Assembly (NCBI RefSeq): GCF_027912515.1
Contig: NZ_CP115464.1
Coordinates: 992,001-1,056,000, forward strand
DNA: 64,000 bases
Origin: Brevundimonas sp. NIBR10
GTDB taxonomy: Bacteria; Pseudomonadota; Alphaproteobacteria; Caulobacterales; Caulobacteraceae
Direction: 5' to 3'
A model generated the notes under the pieces. The model had not been told where the DNA came from, did no database searches, and worked only from the letters and a program-made list of their open reading frames with translations. Numbering within the stretch: the stretch's first letter is position 1; every line of letters starts with the position of its first letter. The translations under genes were made by a program, and so were the position numbers. Shown here one piece after another: positions 50,841 through 61,127 of this stretch.

Positions 50841-51413
50841 TCAGGCGGTGACGATCCGGATCTCGGGCCAGCGCTCGGTCGCGCTGGCGACGACGCGGTC
50901 CCAGCCCCTGGCGAGCGGCCGGTCGGGATTGGGACGCAGCGTCAGGGCGAACAGGTCGTCCAGGCCGAAGGGGGCGGCGACGCTGATACTGTCGTCAGCC
51001 TCCAGCCGAACCCCGACGGCGAAGGCGGGGGCAACGAAGCGGCGGAGCGCCGTGTCGGTGTCTGGCAGGGGCTCGTAGGTCTCGCCGAACCGGTCGGGGA
51101 ACCAGATGTGGACCCGCGCCTGATTGCGGACCTCGACCTCGGAGCGGAACGGTTCGTCGAAGGCGGCTGCGACGCGGCCGATCACGACGTCCTCGGCGTC
51201 CCAGGAGGTGTCGGGGTCGAAATAGCCGAGGTCGAAATCCTTGCGGCCATAGCCGACCGGGCGGCCGGTAACGGCATTCCAGACGCTCTGATAGACCGCG
51301 CCCGAGAACACCCGCCAGTCCGGCAGACCGAGGCCGCGCACTGTGGTCAGGACGTGCATCAGGCCGGGGTCGGCGCGGACGATTGCGATCAGCCGGGCCT
51401 CCAGATCGCTCAT
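50841..51413 (-). CDS. Nucleotidyltransferase-like protein (DUF925/NTP_transf_6)
   Basis: 190 residues. LGLPDWRVFSGAVYQSVWNAVTG, GRKDFDLGYFDPDTSWDAED and NQARVHIWFPDRFGETYEPL are the family signatures, with the DxD-like metal site in KDFDLGYFD. Members are predicted nucleotidyltransferases with unknown substrate. The ATG overlaps the thiD stop (ATGA). Last gene of a seven-gene operon. Confidence 0.88.
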   Translation of the reverse strand: MSDLEARLIAIVRADPGLMHVLTTVRGLGLPDWRVFSGAVYQSVWNAVTGRPVGYGRKDFDLGYFDPDTSWDAEDVVIGRVAAAFDEPFRSEVEVRNQARVHIWFPDRFGETYEPLPDTDTALRRFVAPAFAVGVRLEADDSISVAAPFGLDDLFALTLRPNPDRPLARGWDRVVASATERWPEIRIVTA

Positions 51414-52216
51414 TGCCGTTCCCGCAGCGGCCAGCCGTGATCGAGGGGGCCGTGACCGCCGCCCAGACCCGGCGCGCGGCGGATGGCCTCGGCGACATAG
51501 GCGCGGGCGTTGGAGACGGCGGTTTCCATCTGCAGGCCCTTGGCCAGGCCGACGGCGCAGGCGCTGGCCAGGGTGCAGCCGGTGCCGTGGGTCGAGGTGG
51601 TGTTCAGCCGGGGTCCGGCCATCAGGGTCTCGCCCTGGGCCGTCAGCAACAGATCGACCACGCGCGGACCCGGCACATGGCCGCCCTTCATCAGCACGGC
51701 CCGCGCGCCCATGGCCATCAGGGCCTCGCCGGCGCGCCGCTGGCCGTCCAGGCCGTTGACCGCGATGCCGGTCAGGGCCTGCGCCTCCGGTGCATTGGGG
51801 GTCAGGAGGGCGGCGCGGGGGATCATCAGGGTACGGACGGCCTCGATCGCGTCACGGTCCAGCAGGGGCGCGCCGCCCTTGGCGACCATGACGGGGTCGA
51901 TGACGGCGGGGGCGGTGCAGGTGTCGAGTATGGCGGCGACGCGTTCGACCACCTCTATAGAGCCCAGCATCCCGGTCTTGATGGCGTCGGCGCCGATATC
52001 GTCCAGCACCGCGCGGGCCTGGGCTTCGATAAGGTCGAGCGGCAGGGCAAAGACGTGCTGGACGCCCAGGGTGTTCTGGACCGTGATGGCGGTAACGGCG
52101 GTGGCGGCGTAACCGCCCAGCAGGGTCACGGTCTTGATGTCGGCCTGGATGCCGGCGCCACCGCCGGAGTCCGAACCGGCGATGATCAGGACGCGTCCGA
52201 GCGGCGAGCCTGCCAT
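51410..52216 (-). CDS. thiD: HMP/HMP-P kinase
   Basis: 268 residues from the ATG at 52216; the longer frame upstream is SMR-gene shadow. Ribokinase fold: VLIIAGSDSGGGAGIQADIK at the start, KTGMLGS, VIDPVMVAKGG, and the anion-hole/catalytic region THGTGCTLASACA. It phosphorylates HMP and HMP-P to HMP-PP for thiamine synthesis. It overlaps the SMR exporter gene by one base (TGATG). Confidence 0.96.
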   Translation of the reverse strand: MAGSPLGRVLIIAGSDSGGGAGIQADIKTVTLLGGYAATAVTAITVQNTLGVQHVFALPLDLIEAQARAVLDDIGADAIKTGMLGSIEVVERVAAILDTCTAPAVIDPVMVAKGGAPLLDRDAIEAVRTLMIPRAALLTPNAPEAQALTGIAVNGLDGQRRAGEALMAMGARAVLMKGGHVPGPRVVDLLLTAQGETLMAGPRLNTTSTHGTGCTLASACAVGLAKGLQMETAVSNARAYVAEAIRRAPGLGGGHGPLDHGWPLRERQ

Positions 52217-52554
52217 CAGTGAGCGCCCGAGAAGAGCTTCAGCCCGACGATTCCGGCGACGATCAGGACGATGCAGGCGATCCGCAGGGCCGTCGCGGGC
52301 TCTCCGAATACGAGGATGCCGACGCTGGCCGCACCGACCGCGCCGATGCCGGTCCAGATGGCATAGGCCGTGCCGATCGGCAGCTTCTGGGTCGCCAGCC
52401 ACAGGAAGTAGAAGCTCAGCAGCATGGCGACGCCGACGCCGAGCGAGATCAGCGGACGCTGGGGCCCGACGTATTTGAAGCCGGACGCCCAGACGATTTC
52501 CAGCGCCCCGGCGACCACCAGGGCGACCCAGGGGTTGATCCACGATACGTTCAT
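52216..52554 (-). CDS. sugE: SMR-family exporter, SugE/Gdx type
   Basis: 112 residues with four membrane helices. Helix 1 carries the essential Glu (VALVVAGALEIVWASGFKYV). LPIGTAYAIWTGIGAVGAAS and LRIACIVLIVAGIVGLKL match SugE closely. SugE-type proteins export guanidinium and some quaternary ammonium compounds. No guanidine riboswitch fits in the 39-base gap after folP. Coupled to thiD by TGATG. Confidence 0.92.
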   Translation of the reverse strand: MNVSWINPWVALVVAGALEIVWASGFKYVGPQRPLISLGVGVAMLLSFYFLWLATQKLPIGTAYAIWTGIGAVGAASVGILVFGEPATALRIACIVLIVAGIVGLKLFSGAH

Positions 52555-52593
52555 CGGGTCCAGATGGGACAGGCCGACGGTCGGGGCAAGCGG

Positions 52594-53397
52594 TTATTCG
52601 CCGGTCAGGGCCGCCTGGACCTTGAGCGCCTGCATGGTCTCTCGGACATCGTGGACCCGGACGATGTCGGCCCCGCGCCGGGCGGCCTCCAGCGCCAGAG
52701 CGATCGAGCCGCCCAGCCGGTCGGTGGGGTCGGTCGCCGTGGCGTCCAGGCCCTGGATCATCCGCTTTCGGCTGGCACCGAACAGTATCGGAAAGCCGAG
52801 CGCCGCCAGGGCGGGCAGGTTCCGGGTCAGGGCCAGGTTGTGCTGAACCGTCTTGCCGAAGCCGATGCCGGGATCCAGCCAGATCCGCTCGCGCGCCACG
52901 CCTGCGGCCAGGGCGGCCTGGGCGCGTTCGGCCAGTTCGGCGCAGACCTCGGTGACCACGTCGTCATAGGCGGGGGCCGCCTGCATGGTGCGGGGCTCGC
53001 CCCTCATGTGCATCAGAACGACGTCGCAGCCGAGGTCGGCGGCGGTGGCCAGGCTGTCGGTCGAAAAACTCAGGGCGGTGACGTCGTTCCACATCGTCGC
53101 CCCGGCGGCGACGGCAGCGCGGGCGACCTCGGGCTTCATGGTGTCGATGCTGACGGGACCGGGCCACAGGGCGCGGATGCCCTCGATCACGGGGACCGCG
53201 CGGGCGATCTCGTCGGCGACCGGGACGGGGTCGGCACCCGGGCGGGTGCTCTCGCCGCCGATGTCAAGGATGTCGGCACCCTGTTCGACGAGGGCCAGGG
53301 CGTGGGCGACGGCCGCCTGCGTCGAGGTCAGCCGCCCGCCGTCCGAGAAGCTGTCGGGGGTCACGTTGACGATGCCCATGACGCGGGTGCGGCTCAT
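52594..53397 (-). CDS. folP: Dihydropteroate synthase
   Basis: 267 residues from the ATG at 53397, overlapping the YdeI-like stop (ATGA). Signatures: MGIVNVTPDSFSDGG, DILDIGGESTRPGA, ISVDT-type SIDTMKPEVA, LMHMRGEP, DPGIGFGKT and FGASRKRMI. It condenses p-aminobenzoate with the pterin diphosphate in folate synthesis and is the sulfonamide target. The longer frame upstream belongs to the YdeI-like gene. Confidence 0.96.
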   Translation of the reverse strand: MSRTRVMGIVNVTPDSFSDGGRLTSTQAAVAHALALVEQGADILDIGGESTRPGADPVPVADEIARAVPVIEGIRALWPGPVSIDTMKPEVARAAVAAGATMWNDVTALSFSTDSLATAADLGCDVVLMHMRGEPRTMQAAPAYDDVVTEVCAELAERAQAALAAGVARERIWLDPGIGFGKTVQHNLALTRNLPALAALGFPILFGASRKRMIQGLDATATDPTDRLGGSIALALEAARRGADIVRVHDVRETMQALKVQAALTGE

Positions 53398-53993
53398 GGC
53401 TTCGCCTGCTGCGGATGGGGCGTCTCGCCGCGTGCGAGCATGGCGGTCAGGTCGGCGATCTTTCGCGCGCGACCCGCCGGCGTCTTCATCTGCTCGGTCC
53501 GAAAGATCAGGGCGAAGCGGTTCTGGGCGGTCAGGCCTGCGAAGGTCGCCGTGGCCTGCGGGTCGGCGTCGATGGCGGCCTGGAGGTCGGCGGGGACTTC
53601 CGCGCCCTTGACGCGATAGGCGGCATCCCAGCGGCCGTCGGCCCTGGCCGTCTCGACGTGCTTCAGGCCGTGCGCCGTCATCAGGCCGGCGGCGGTCAGG
53701 GTCGCGACCTTGTCGACATTGATCTTCGACCAACTGCTTTTCGGTCCACGCGGGGTCAGGCGTTGCAGGAAGCTGCGGTCATCGAGACTCTTCCTGATCC
53801 CGTCGACCCAGCCCCAGCACAGGGCGGCGTCCACCGCCTGGCCCCAGTCGATGGAGGCCAGGCCGGATCCCTTCTTGTGCGTCCTGATCCAGACCTCGGG
53901 CTCGCGGTCGTGATGGTGCGCGAGCCAGTCGTGGAAGGCCTGGAAATCGACGAACTCCCTGACGCGCGCCGGATCGACGACCATCGGGGCCAT
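53394..53993 (-). CDS. YdeI/OmpD-associated family protein
   Basis: 199 residues. Markers: DFQAFHDWLAHHHDREPEVWIR, ALCWGWVDGIRKSLDDRSFLQRLTPRGPKSSWSKIN, and LQAAIDADPQATATFAGLTAQNRF with FAL-R at the end, the YdeI pattern. Members are annotated as bacteriocin-protection or OmpD-associated, but the biochemical role is unclear. The ATG overlaps the regulator's stop (TGATG). Confidence 0.9.
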   Translation of the reverse strand: MAPMVVDPARVREFVDFQAFHDWLAHHHDREPEVWIRTHKKGSGLASIDWGQAVDAALCWGWVDGIRKSLDDRSFLQRLTPRGPKSSWSKINVDKVATLTAAGLMTAHGLKHVETARADGRWDAAYRVKGAEVPADLQAAIDADPQATATFAGLTAQNRFALIFRTEQMKTPAGRARKIADLTAMLARGETPHPQQAKP

Positions 53994-54295
53994 CAGTCCC
54001 GGCCCCCGATCAGGCTGCCGATGGCATCGAGATAGGCGGAGAAGGCCCGGCGGCCCTCATCCGTGATCGACACCCGGGTCAGGGGCTTGTTGTCCCTGAA
54101 GCTCTTGTCGATGGCGACGAAGCCGGCCTCTTCCAGCTTCTTCAGATGGACCGACAGATTGCCCTGGGTGGCGTCGAGCACGGTCTTCAGCTCGGTGAAG
54201 TCGGCGCGTTCGGCGTCGGCCAGATAGACCATGATCCCCAGCCGCATGCGGCCGTGGATGACCTCATCGATCCGTCCCAGATCGGCCAGACCCAT
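53993..54295 (-). CDS. Winged-helix transcriptional regulator (HTH_34 / ArsR-MarR-like)
   Basis: 100 residues. Starts MGLADLGRIDEVIHGRMRLGIMVYLAD, then the recognition helix (GNLSVHLKKLEEAGFVAIDK) and the wing (KPLTRVSITDEGRRAFSAYL). One-domain DNA-binding protein of the type usually paired with a small membrane protein. That partner is immediately upstream at 54303, with a seven-base gap. The longer upstream frame is rejected. Confidence 0.88.
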   Translation of the reverse strand: MGLADLGRIDEVIHGRMRLGIMVYLADAERADFTELKTVLDATQGNLSVHLKKLEEAGFVAIDKSFRDNKPLTRVSITDEGRRAFSAYLDAIGSLIGGRD

Positions 54296-54302
54296 GGCGC
54301 GC

Positions 54303-54947
54303 TCAGGCTCCCCTGGGGGCGGCGCGGGCGTCGCGGAACAGGATCCAGCCGGGCAGGGCGAACAGGGCGAACAGGGCGACGGTGCAGACGTCGAGATACC
54401 ACAGGGGTTCGCGCACCAGCACACCCAGCGCCACCGCCGTGGCCCAGCCGCCGAGCGCCGTGGCCAGCATCCAGCCCTTTCGCTTCAGGGTCCAGGCCAC
54501 ATACCAGGCCGCCGCCTGAAGCGCGAAGACGATGGCGGCGTAGTAGAGCCAGACGGCGAAATCCTGATCCCGCATCGCGCCGACGCCGAAGACGATGATG
54601 ACGGCCGTATTCGTCATGCCGGTGGCGCTGAAGGCTGCGTTCAGGGTGCGGCTGGCCATCGGGCCCCGGTTGGCGCCGCCGTCCTTGCGGTCCCTGAGGA
54701 TGGCCCAGGTCAGGATCGACAGGAAGGCGACGGTGATGCCGACCACGAAGGCCAGTGTGGCGAGGTCGGGCCAGCGGATCAGTCCGATCGCCTGGCCGAG
54801 GTGGAACAGGCACTGGAGACCGTACAGCAGGCCACCCGCCAGATAGCAGACCGCCAGGGTCATCGGCGGCCGTCCGCCGCCCTCGACGATCGAACGCATG
54901 AAGGCGAGGTCGTCCTCGGGCGAGTGCAGGCGGGGCTTGGCGGGCAT
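54303..54947 (-). CDS. Membrane protein partner of the winged-helix regulator
   Basis: 214 residues from the ATG at 54947. After a soluble N-terminus (HSPEDDLAFMRSIVEGG) there are about six membrane segments: ~33-52 (AVCYLAGGLLYGLQCLF), ~60-82, ~105-125, ~130-150, ~158-178 and ~182-202. No enzyme motif. Regulator and membrane-protein pairs of this kind are common in alphaproteobacteria and remain of unknown function. First gene of the 54947-to-50841 operon. Confidence 0.78.
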   Translation of the reverse strand: MPAKPRLHSPEDDLAFMRSIVEGGGRPPMTLAVCYLAGGLLYGLQCLFHLGQAIGLIRWPDLATLAFVVGITVAFLSILTWAILRDRKDGGANRGPMASRTLNAAFSATGMTNTAVIIVFGVGAMRDQDFAVWLYYAAIVFALQAAAWYVAWTLKRKGWMLATALGGWATAVALGVLVREPLWYLDVCTVALFALFALPGWILFRDARAAPRGA

Positions 54948-55006
54948 GATTGTCTCTCCGGAGCCGGCTCGTCTCTGGGGTGGACGAGCCGGCAGGTCTT
55001 GGCAAG

Positions 55007-56227
55007 CTATTCGGCAGGGGCGAGTTCGGGTTCGGACGCGCGGCGCCAGGGGACGCGGCGGCCGTTCAGCCATCCACCGACGAAGCTGTGGCGGACCAGA
55101 AGTTCATAGGTCAGCAGGCTGATCGTCAGGGTTCCGCCGATGACGACGCCGAACTTGATGAACCAGGGCCAGGTCTGGTTCACCACCAGGATCTGTCCGA
55201 CCATGACCAGAGGCAGGTGGACGATATAGACCCAGTAGGAGGCGTCGGCGAGGTAGCGGCGGATGGCGCTGTGTCCCGAAGCGAAGCGCAGGGCCAGGGA
55301 CAGGACCGCGAAGGTCGAGGCGAAGACGGCCAGGGCCATGATCGCCGCCAGCCGGGCCTTCAGCGCGGGCTCGGTGACCGGTGCCAGGTCCGGGACCGGC
55401 CCGCCCACCATGATCAGGGCGGCCGTCCCTGTGCCCAGGGCCAGGACCGTGAACGCCGGCCACAGCCGCTCGATACGGCCCAGCAGGTCGCGGCGGCGAT
55501 CCAGCAGGACGCCGAGCCCGAAGGCACTGCCAAAGGCGGTCAGGGCCACGGCATTGGGAACCAGCCCGGTGTCCGGCGTCGGGATGCCGAAGAAGGGCGT
55601 CCAGTTCGGCGCGAGCCAGAAGGCCAGGGCCAGAGGCGCGGCCATCACAAGCGGCGTCCACGGCCCGATCAGGGCACCGGTGATCCGGTCGCTGACGCGG
55701 CCCCAGCCGCCCTCGCGGTCCAGCAGGGCGAACGGCGCGCGCAGGACCAGCAGGCCGACATAGAGGATCAGCAGCACCCACAGGAACCACAGATGGGTCA
55801 GGGGAAAGGTCTCGAGCGTCAGGGGCGGCGGGGGCGGTCCGTCGGTCGGGATCGTCCCGCCGTTGCGGATGGCGGCCATCCAGATCAGGCCCGCGATGAT
55901 GGCGGCAAGGACCGGAAACCAGAAGGTCGCCAGCGGTCCGGCGATGCGGATCAGCCGGTCCCTGATGAAGCCGACAGTCCCCCGGCGGCCGAGCATCATA
56001 TGGGCGAACAGACCGGCGATCAGGAAGAAGCTGGTCATCCGGAACAGGTGGATGGCGAAGAAGAGGGCACCGGCCACCGGGGAGTTGTCGGTGTCGGGCA
56101 CGATCCAGATGGTGACCGGGAAATAGGACATGGACGCATGAAGGACGACGCCCAGCAGCAGGGCGGTCCCGCGCAGGGCGTCGAGGCCATGGAGGCGCTC
56201 GGGCGAACGGGTTTCGGATGACGACAT
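55007..56227 (-). CDS. Acyltransferase family 3 membrane protein
   Basis: 406 residues from the ATG at 56227. About ten membrane segments. The N-terminal LHGLDALRGTALLLGVVLHAS carries the family Arg and catalytic His, and LTHLWFLWVLLILYVG is a second signature. The C-terminal part (ASYWVYIVHLPLVMVGQILV) completes the fold. These enzymes O-acylate exported sugars, such as lipopolysaccharide, glucans or exopolysaccharide. Substrate unknown. Standalone gene. Confidence 0.87.
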   Translation of the reverse strand: MSSSETRSPERLHGLDALRGTALLLGVVLHASMSYFPVTIWIVPDTDNSPVAGALFFAIHLFRMTSFFLIAGLFAHMMLGRRGTVGFIRDRLIRIAGPLATFWFPVLAAIIAGLIWMAAIRNGGTIPTDGPPPPPLTLETFPLTHLWFLWVLLILYVGLLVLRAPFALLDREGGWGRVSDRITGALIGPWTPLVMAAPLALAFWLAPNWTPFFGIPTPDTGLVPNAVALTAFGSAFGLGVLLDRRRDLLGRIERLWPAFTVLALGTGTAALIMVGGPVPDLAPVTEPALKARLAAIMALAVFASTFAVLSLALRFASGHSAIRRYLADASYWVYIVHLPLVMVGQILVVNQTWPWFIKFGVVIGGTLTISLLTYELLVRHSFVGGWLNGRRVPWRRASEPELAPAE

Positions 56228-56420
56228 GAGAACGGCTCCCCTCTTCACGAAGCCGTATCCCACAGACCTGTTTGAAATGCAAACAAGTTCGCGAGGGAGG
56301 GCATGTTCCCAGCGCAGGTCCACGGGTGTCCTCGGCCCGAAAGGCGTCAGATCCGGCTGTCAGAAAAAGTCACTACGATCGCAGCGTGCCGCGTTTCAGT
56401 GTGGCGGCGGGAGAACCGCC

Positions 56421-56813
56421 ATGCTCATCATGCTTGCCCTGATCGCCGCGCTCCAAAGCGGCCCGACGCCTCAGCAGCAGGATGCCATCGAGCGCATCAA
56501 ATGCCAGGTCGCGGCGGCGCAACTGGCGTCAACAGCGGCCTATCTTCGGCCGCCGGAACTGGAACAGGTCATGGAAACCGCCTCGGCCCACGACCAGGCC
56601 GTGCGCTTCGGTCAGGACTGGCCCGCCGGAACCGCCGCTGCCCTGGCCCTGATCCAGGCTCCCCAGGCCGAAGTCGATCACCTGAGAGCGCTGATCACCA
56701 CCCAGGCACGGGCCGGGACGGATCAGCAAGCGGCCGACATCTTCAGCCGGTGCGTCGCTCACTTCGGCGCTTCGCCGCACCAGATCGTGTCCGAAGACGA
56801 CGACGGCTGGTAG
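56421..56813 (+). CDS. Small secreted hypothetical protein
   Basis: 130 residues from the ATG at 56421 with GGGAG upstream. Hydrophobic N-terminus (MLIMLALIAALQSG) that may be a signal or anchor, then helical Ala/Gln-rich sequence (QQQDAIERIKCQVAAAQLAS, LEQVMETASAHDQAVRFG, LRALITTQARAGTDQQAADIFSRC). Two Cys. Family not recognised. Convergent with ftsH. Confidence 0.6.
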   Translation: MLIMLALIAALQSGPTPQQQDAIERIKCQVAAAQLASTAAYLRPPELEQVMETASAHDQAVRFGQDWPAGTAAALALIQAPQAEVDHLRALITTQARAGTDQQAADIFSRCVAHFGASPHQIVSEDDDGW

Positions 56814-56832
56814 CCGCCGCCGCCTCCACGCC

Positions 56833-58781
<1,949 letters not shown>

Positions 58782-58785
<4 letters not shown>

Positions 58786-60224
58786 TTCGGTTCTCGGTCC
58801 TTCGGCGGCACCGCATGGCGCGCGTCGGTTTCATGTCTTGCAGAGGAAAATAGGTCAGACGGCGGCGTTTCGCCATGGAGGGGGCGAAAGAGGTCGGCTT
58901 CATGCGTCGTTTCGCCCATTCCCAGCGCAGACAGCGCCAGATCCAGACGGCGCGGCACAAGCGCACGAACCTCCGCAAGCCTCCATGCGAGAACCGGGCC
59001 GCGATGGTCGTTCCGGATCAGGACAGGCAAGGCGGCGCGGGCTTGGGGAGCGACGGTGCGGATGACGGCGCGGTCGGCGGGGCTGAGCGCGGCGAGGTGC
59101 CCCTGGGCGGCGGTGACGGTCCAGCCGGGTTCAGTGGTGGTGATCTCGTAGCGGCCGTCCCAGACGGCGGGGCGACCGGGGGTCAGGGGTCGGTCGGGGA
59201 CGGGGCGGCGGCGCAGGTCTCCGGGCTCGCGGGTCAGGGTGACGGTTGTGCCGTCGGTGGTGATGCGTGCGCCGGAGAGGCTGGCGGTGAAGGGCTGTCC
59301 GGGGACGAGGCGGGCGGTAAGGGTGGCGATCCTGTCGGGGCGTGGGATGGCGGTGCCGCCGGAGGTGCAGACGATGGCGGCGGAGAGGGTTGGGGGAGAG
59401 GGGTTCTGGAGAGTGACCCCCTCTCCCAGAGGGAGAGGGCTTGAGGCTCGCAGAGCGAAGCGATGCGCCAAGCCGAAAGGGTGAGGGGTTCCGCCCTCAA
59501 CGGTTGGCACCGAACCCCTCACCCTTTCGCGCAAGTCCGATCGCTGACGCTCTCGGGCGCTCAAGCCCTCTCCCGATGGGAGAGGGGTCAGGGTGTGGCG
59601 GGCTCGGCTTCGGCCAAAGCGCAGGTCGGCGTTGGCGGGGTCTTCGATCCAGATGGCCTGTCGTGCGCGAAGACAGGCCCTGAGCGCCTCCCGCCCTTCC
59701 CCCAGCATGGGCCGAAGCAGCATCAGCCCCCGCCCCTCGGGCCAGGACGGGGAGGGCGACCATTCGCGCAGGGTGCCCAGGTTGGACCCTCGCTCTCGCA
59801 TCCAGTCGCCCTCGGCGATGTCGTCGGCGGTGTGGGCCAGCAGGATGACCTTCGCCCCCGCCTCTCGCGCCGCGTCGGCCAGCAGGGCGTGGCGGGCGTG
59901 GCGGGCGGCGGCAGGGAGGCCGGTGGTCGGCTTGTCACCGGTCCAGCGGCGCTCGGTCCAGGCGACGTTCAGGGCCTCGCAGGCGTGGCGGCAGGTCTCG
60001 CTCCAGCCGGAGCTGTCGGGATTCAGGGCGTGGTCGACGGTGACGGCGAGGAGGCGGCGGCCCCGCGCCTTCGCCCAGTCGGCGGCGATGTGCAGCAGGG
60101 CCATGGAGTCGCCGCCGCCGGACAGGGCCAGGACGACAGGGTGCTCGACCGCATGCTGTAGTCGAGCGTCGAGACAAGCGCCGACGCGCACCGCCAGGTC
60201 ATCGTCGCGGCCCCCCACGCTCAT
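58782..60224 (-). CDS. tilS: tRNA(Ile)-lysidine synthetase with in-frame repeat-derived segment
   Basis: 480 residues. The N-terminal PP-loop domain is intact: [13 protein letters not shown] with SGGGDS at 35-40, [21 protein letters not shown], and [20 protein letters not shown] near 193-212. The C-terminal region ([20 protein letters not shown] onwards) also looks normal. Between them, residues ~212-281 are not the expected helical domain. They are the translation of a nested palindromic repeat plus low-complexity flank ([40 protein letters not shown]). The frame stays open throughout. TilS modifies C34 of tRNA-Ile(CAU) and is normally essential. Cloned-assembly error or a second tilS elsewhere cannot be excluded. 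Confidence 0.85.
59415..59589. repeat. Nested palindromic repeat, type D, inside tilS
   Basis: About 175 bp, encoding tilS residues ~212-270. Outer arms start GACCCCCTCTCCCAG and end GATGGGAGAGGGGTC, and continue as GAGAGGGCTTGAG / CTCAAGCCCTCTC with a one-base difference. Inner arms CGAAAGGGTGAGGGGTTC (59474-59491) and GAACCCCTCACCCTTTCG (59512-59529) are a perfect 18-bp match. The C-rich flank on the tilS 3' side (to ~59381) also looks repeat-derived. Confidence 0.85.
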
Positions 60225-60235
60225 GGGGCTCCCGG

Positions 60236-61087
60236 TCAGCGGCAGGCGGCCTGGGTGCGGATCTGGCCGGCGATGGTCTTGAGCTGAGCCGAGGCCGCCG
60301 CCGCATAGCGCCGGTTGAACTCGCCCAGCGCCCCGCAGGCCTGGGTGTCGCGCTCGGTGGCGACGAGGGCGCGGGCCAGTTTCAGGGTGGTCTCGCCGGC
60401 CCAGGCGGTAGTGGGCCAGCCGTTCAGGGCCTGGGCATAGGCGGTGACTGCACCGGCCTGATCGCCCGCCGCACGGCGGATGTCGCCCAGACGCCAGCCG
60501 GCCTCGCGGGCCTGGGGCGTGTCGGGCCAGTTCTCGATGAGCATCTCATAGGCGCGGCCGGCACCGGCCGGATCGGCGGGCATCAACCCTTGTGCGGCGG
60601 CCAGATCGCCCGCCGCATCGCCCGTAGGGGAGCGCAACGCCTCGGCCTCGGCTTCGGCCCGTTCGGCGGCGGCGCGAGCCGCGTCCTCCATGGCCTTGAG
60701 GCGGGTCTCGGCCTGGTTCAGGCGGGTGCGCAGGGCGGCGGTTTCACTCGCGCTTTCGTCGGCGGCGAAACTGGCGCGTTCCAGGTCGCCGTTGATGCGC
60801 TGGACGGTTTCCTCAAGGTCGCCGAGGCGTCGGCCGATGGTCTCGACCTGGCCCATCAGGGTGACGACCTCGGGATCGGACTCGACCAGGACGGGCTGGC
60901 CGACCGCGTTTCTCTGGGTCAGGGCGCGTTCGAGGCGGCGGACGTTGCGGTCCAGGGTGTCGAGCCGACGGACGTCCCACTGGACGGCGGGCAGGGGCTG
61001 GGTCTGGGAGACCGCAATGCCTCCGGCGAGGGCGCAGCCGGCGGCCGTGGCGAGCATCAGGGACAGGGCGAGAGGCTTGATCGTCAT
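60236..61087 (-). CDS. cpoB: Tol-Pal system coordinator CpoB (YbgF)
   Basis: 283 residues from the ATG at 61087. Signal peptide MTIKPLALSLMLATAAGCALA. The N-terminal trimerising coiled coil spans ~45-155 (LDTLDRNVRRLERAL, VETIGRRLGDLEETVQRING). TPR-like repeats follow at ~165-275 (AGRAYEMLIENWPDTPQAREAGWRLGDIRRAAGDQAGAV). CpoB coordinates Tol-Pal constriction with peptidoglycan synthesis at division. tolB and pal lie upstream on the same strand; two membrane genes intervene. Cys near the signal end (GCALA) is not a clear lipobox. Confidence 0.93.
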   Translation of the reverse strand: MTIKPLALSLMLATAAGCALAGGIAVSQTQPLPAVQWDVRRLDTLDRNVRRLERALTQRNAVGQPVLVESDPEVVTLMGQVETIGRRLGDLEETVQRINGDLERASFAADESASETAALRTRLNQAETRLKAMEDAARAAAERAEAEAEALRSPTGDAAGDLAAAQGLMPADPAGAGRAYEMLIENWPDTPQAREAGWRLGDIRRAAGDQAGAVTAYAQALNGWPTTAWAGETTLKLARALVATERDTQACGALGEFNRRYAAAASAQLKTIAGQIRTQAACR

Positions 61088-61127
61088 GCCCGCTTTCGTT
61101 CCACCGATTTGGGGCCGTCGCAAGGCG

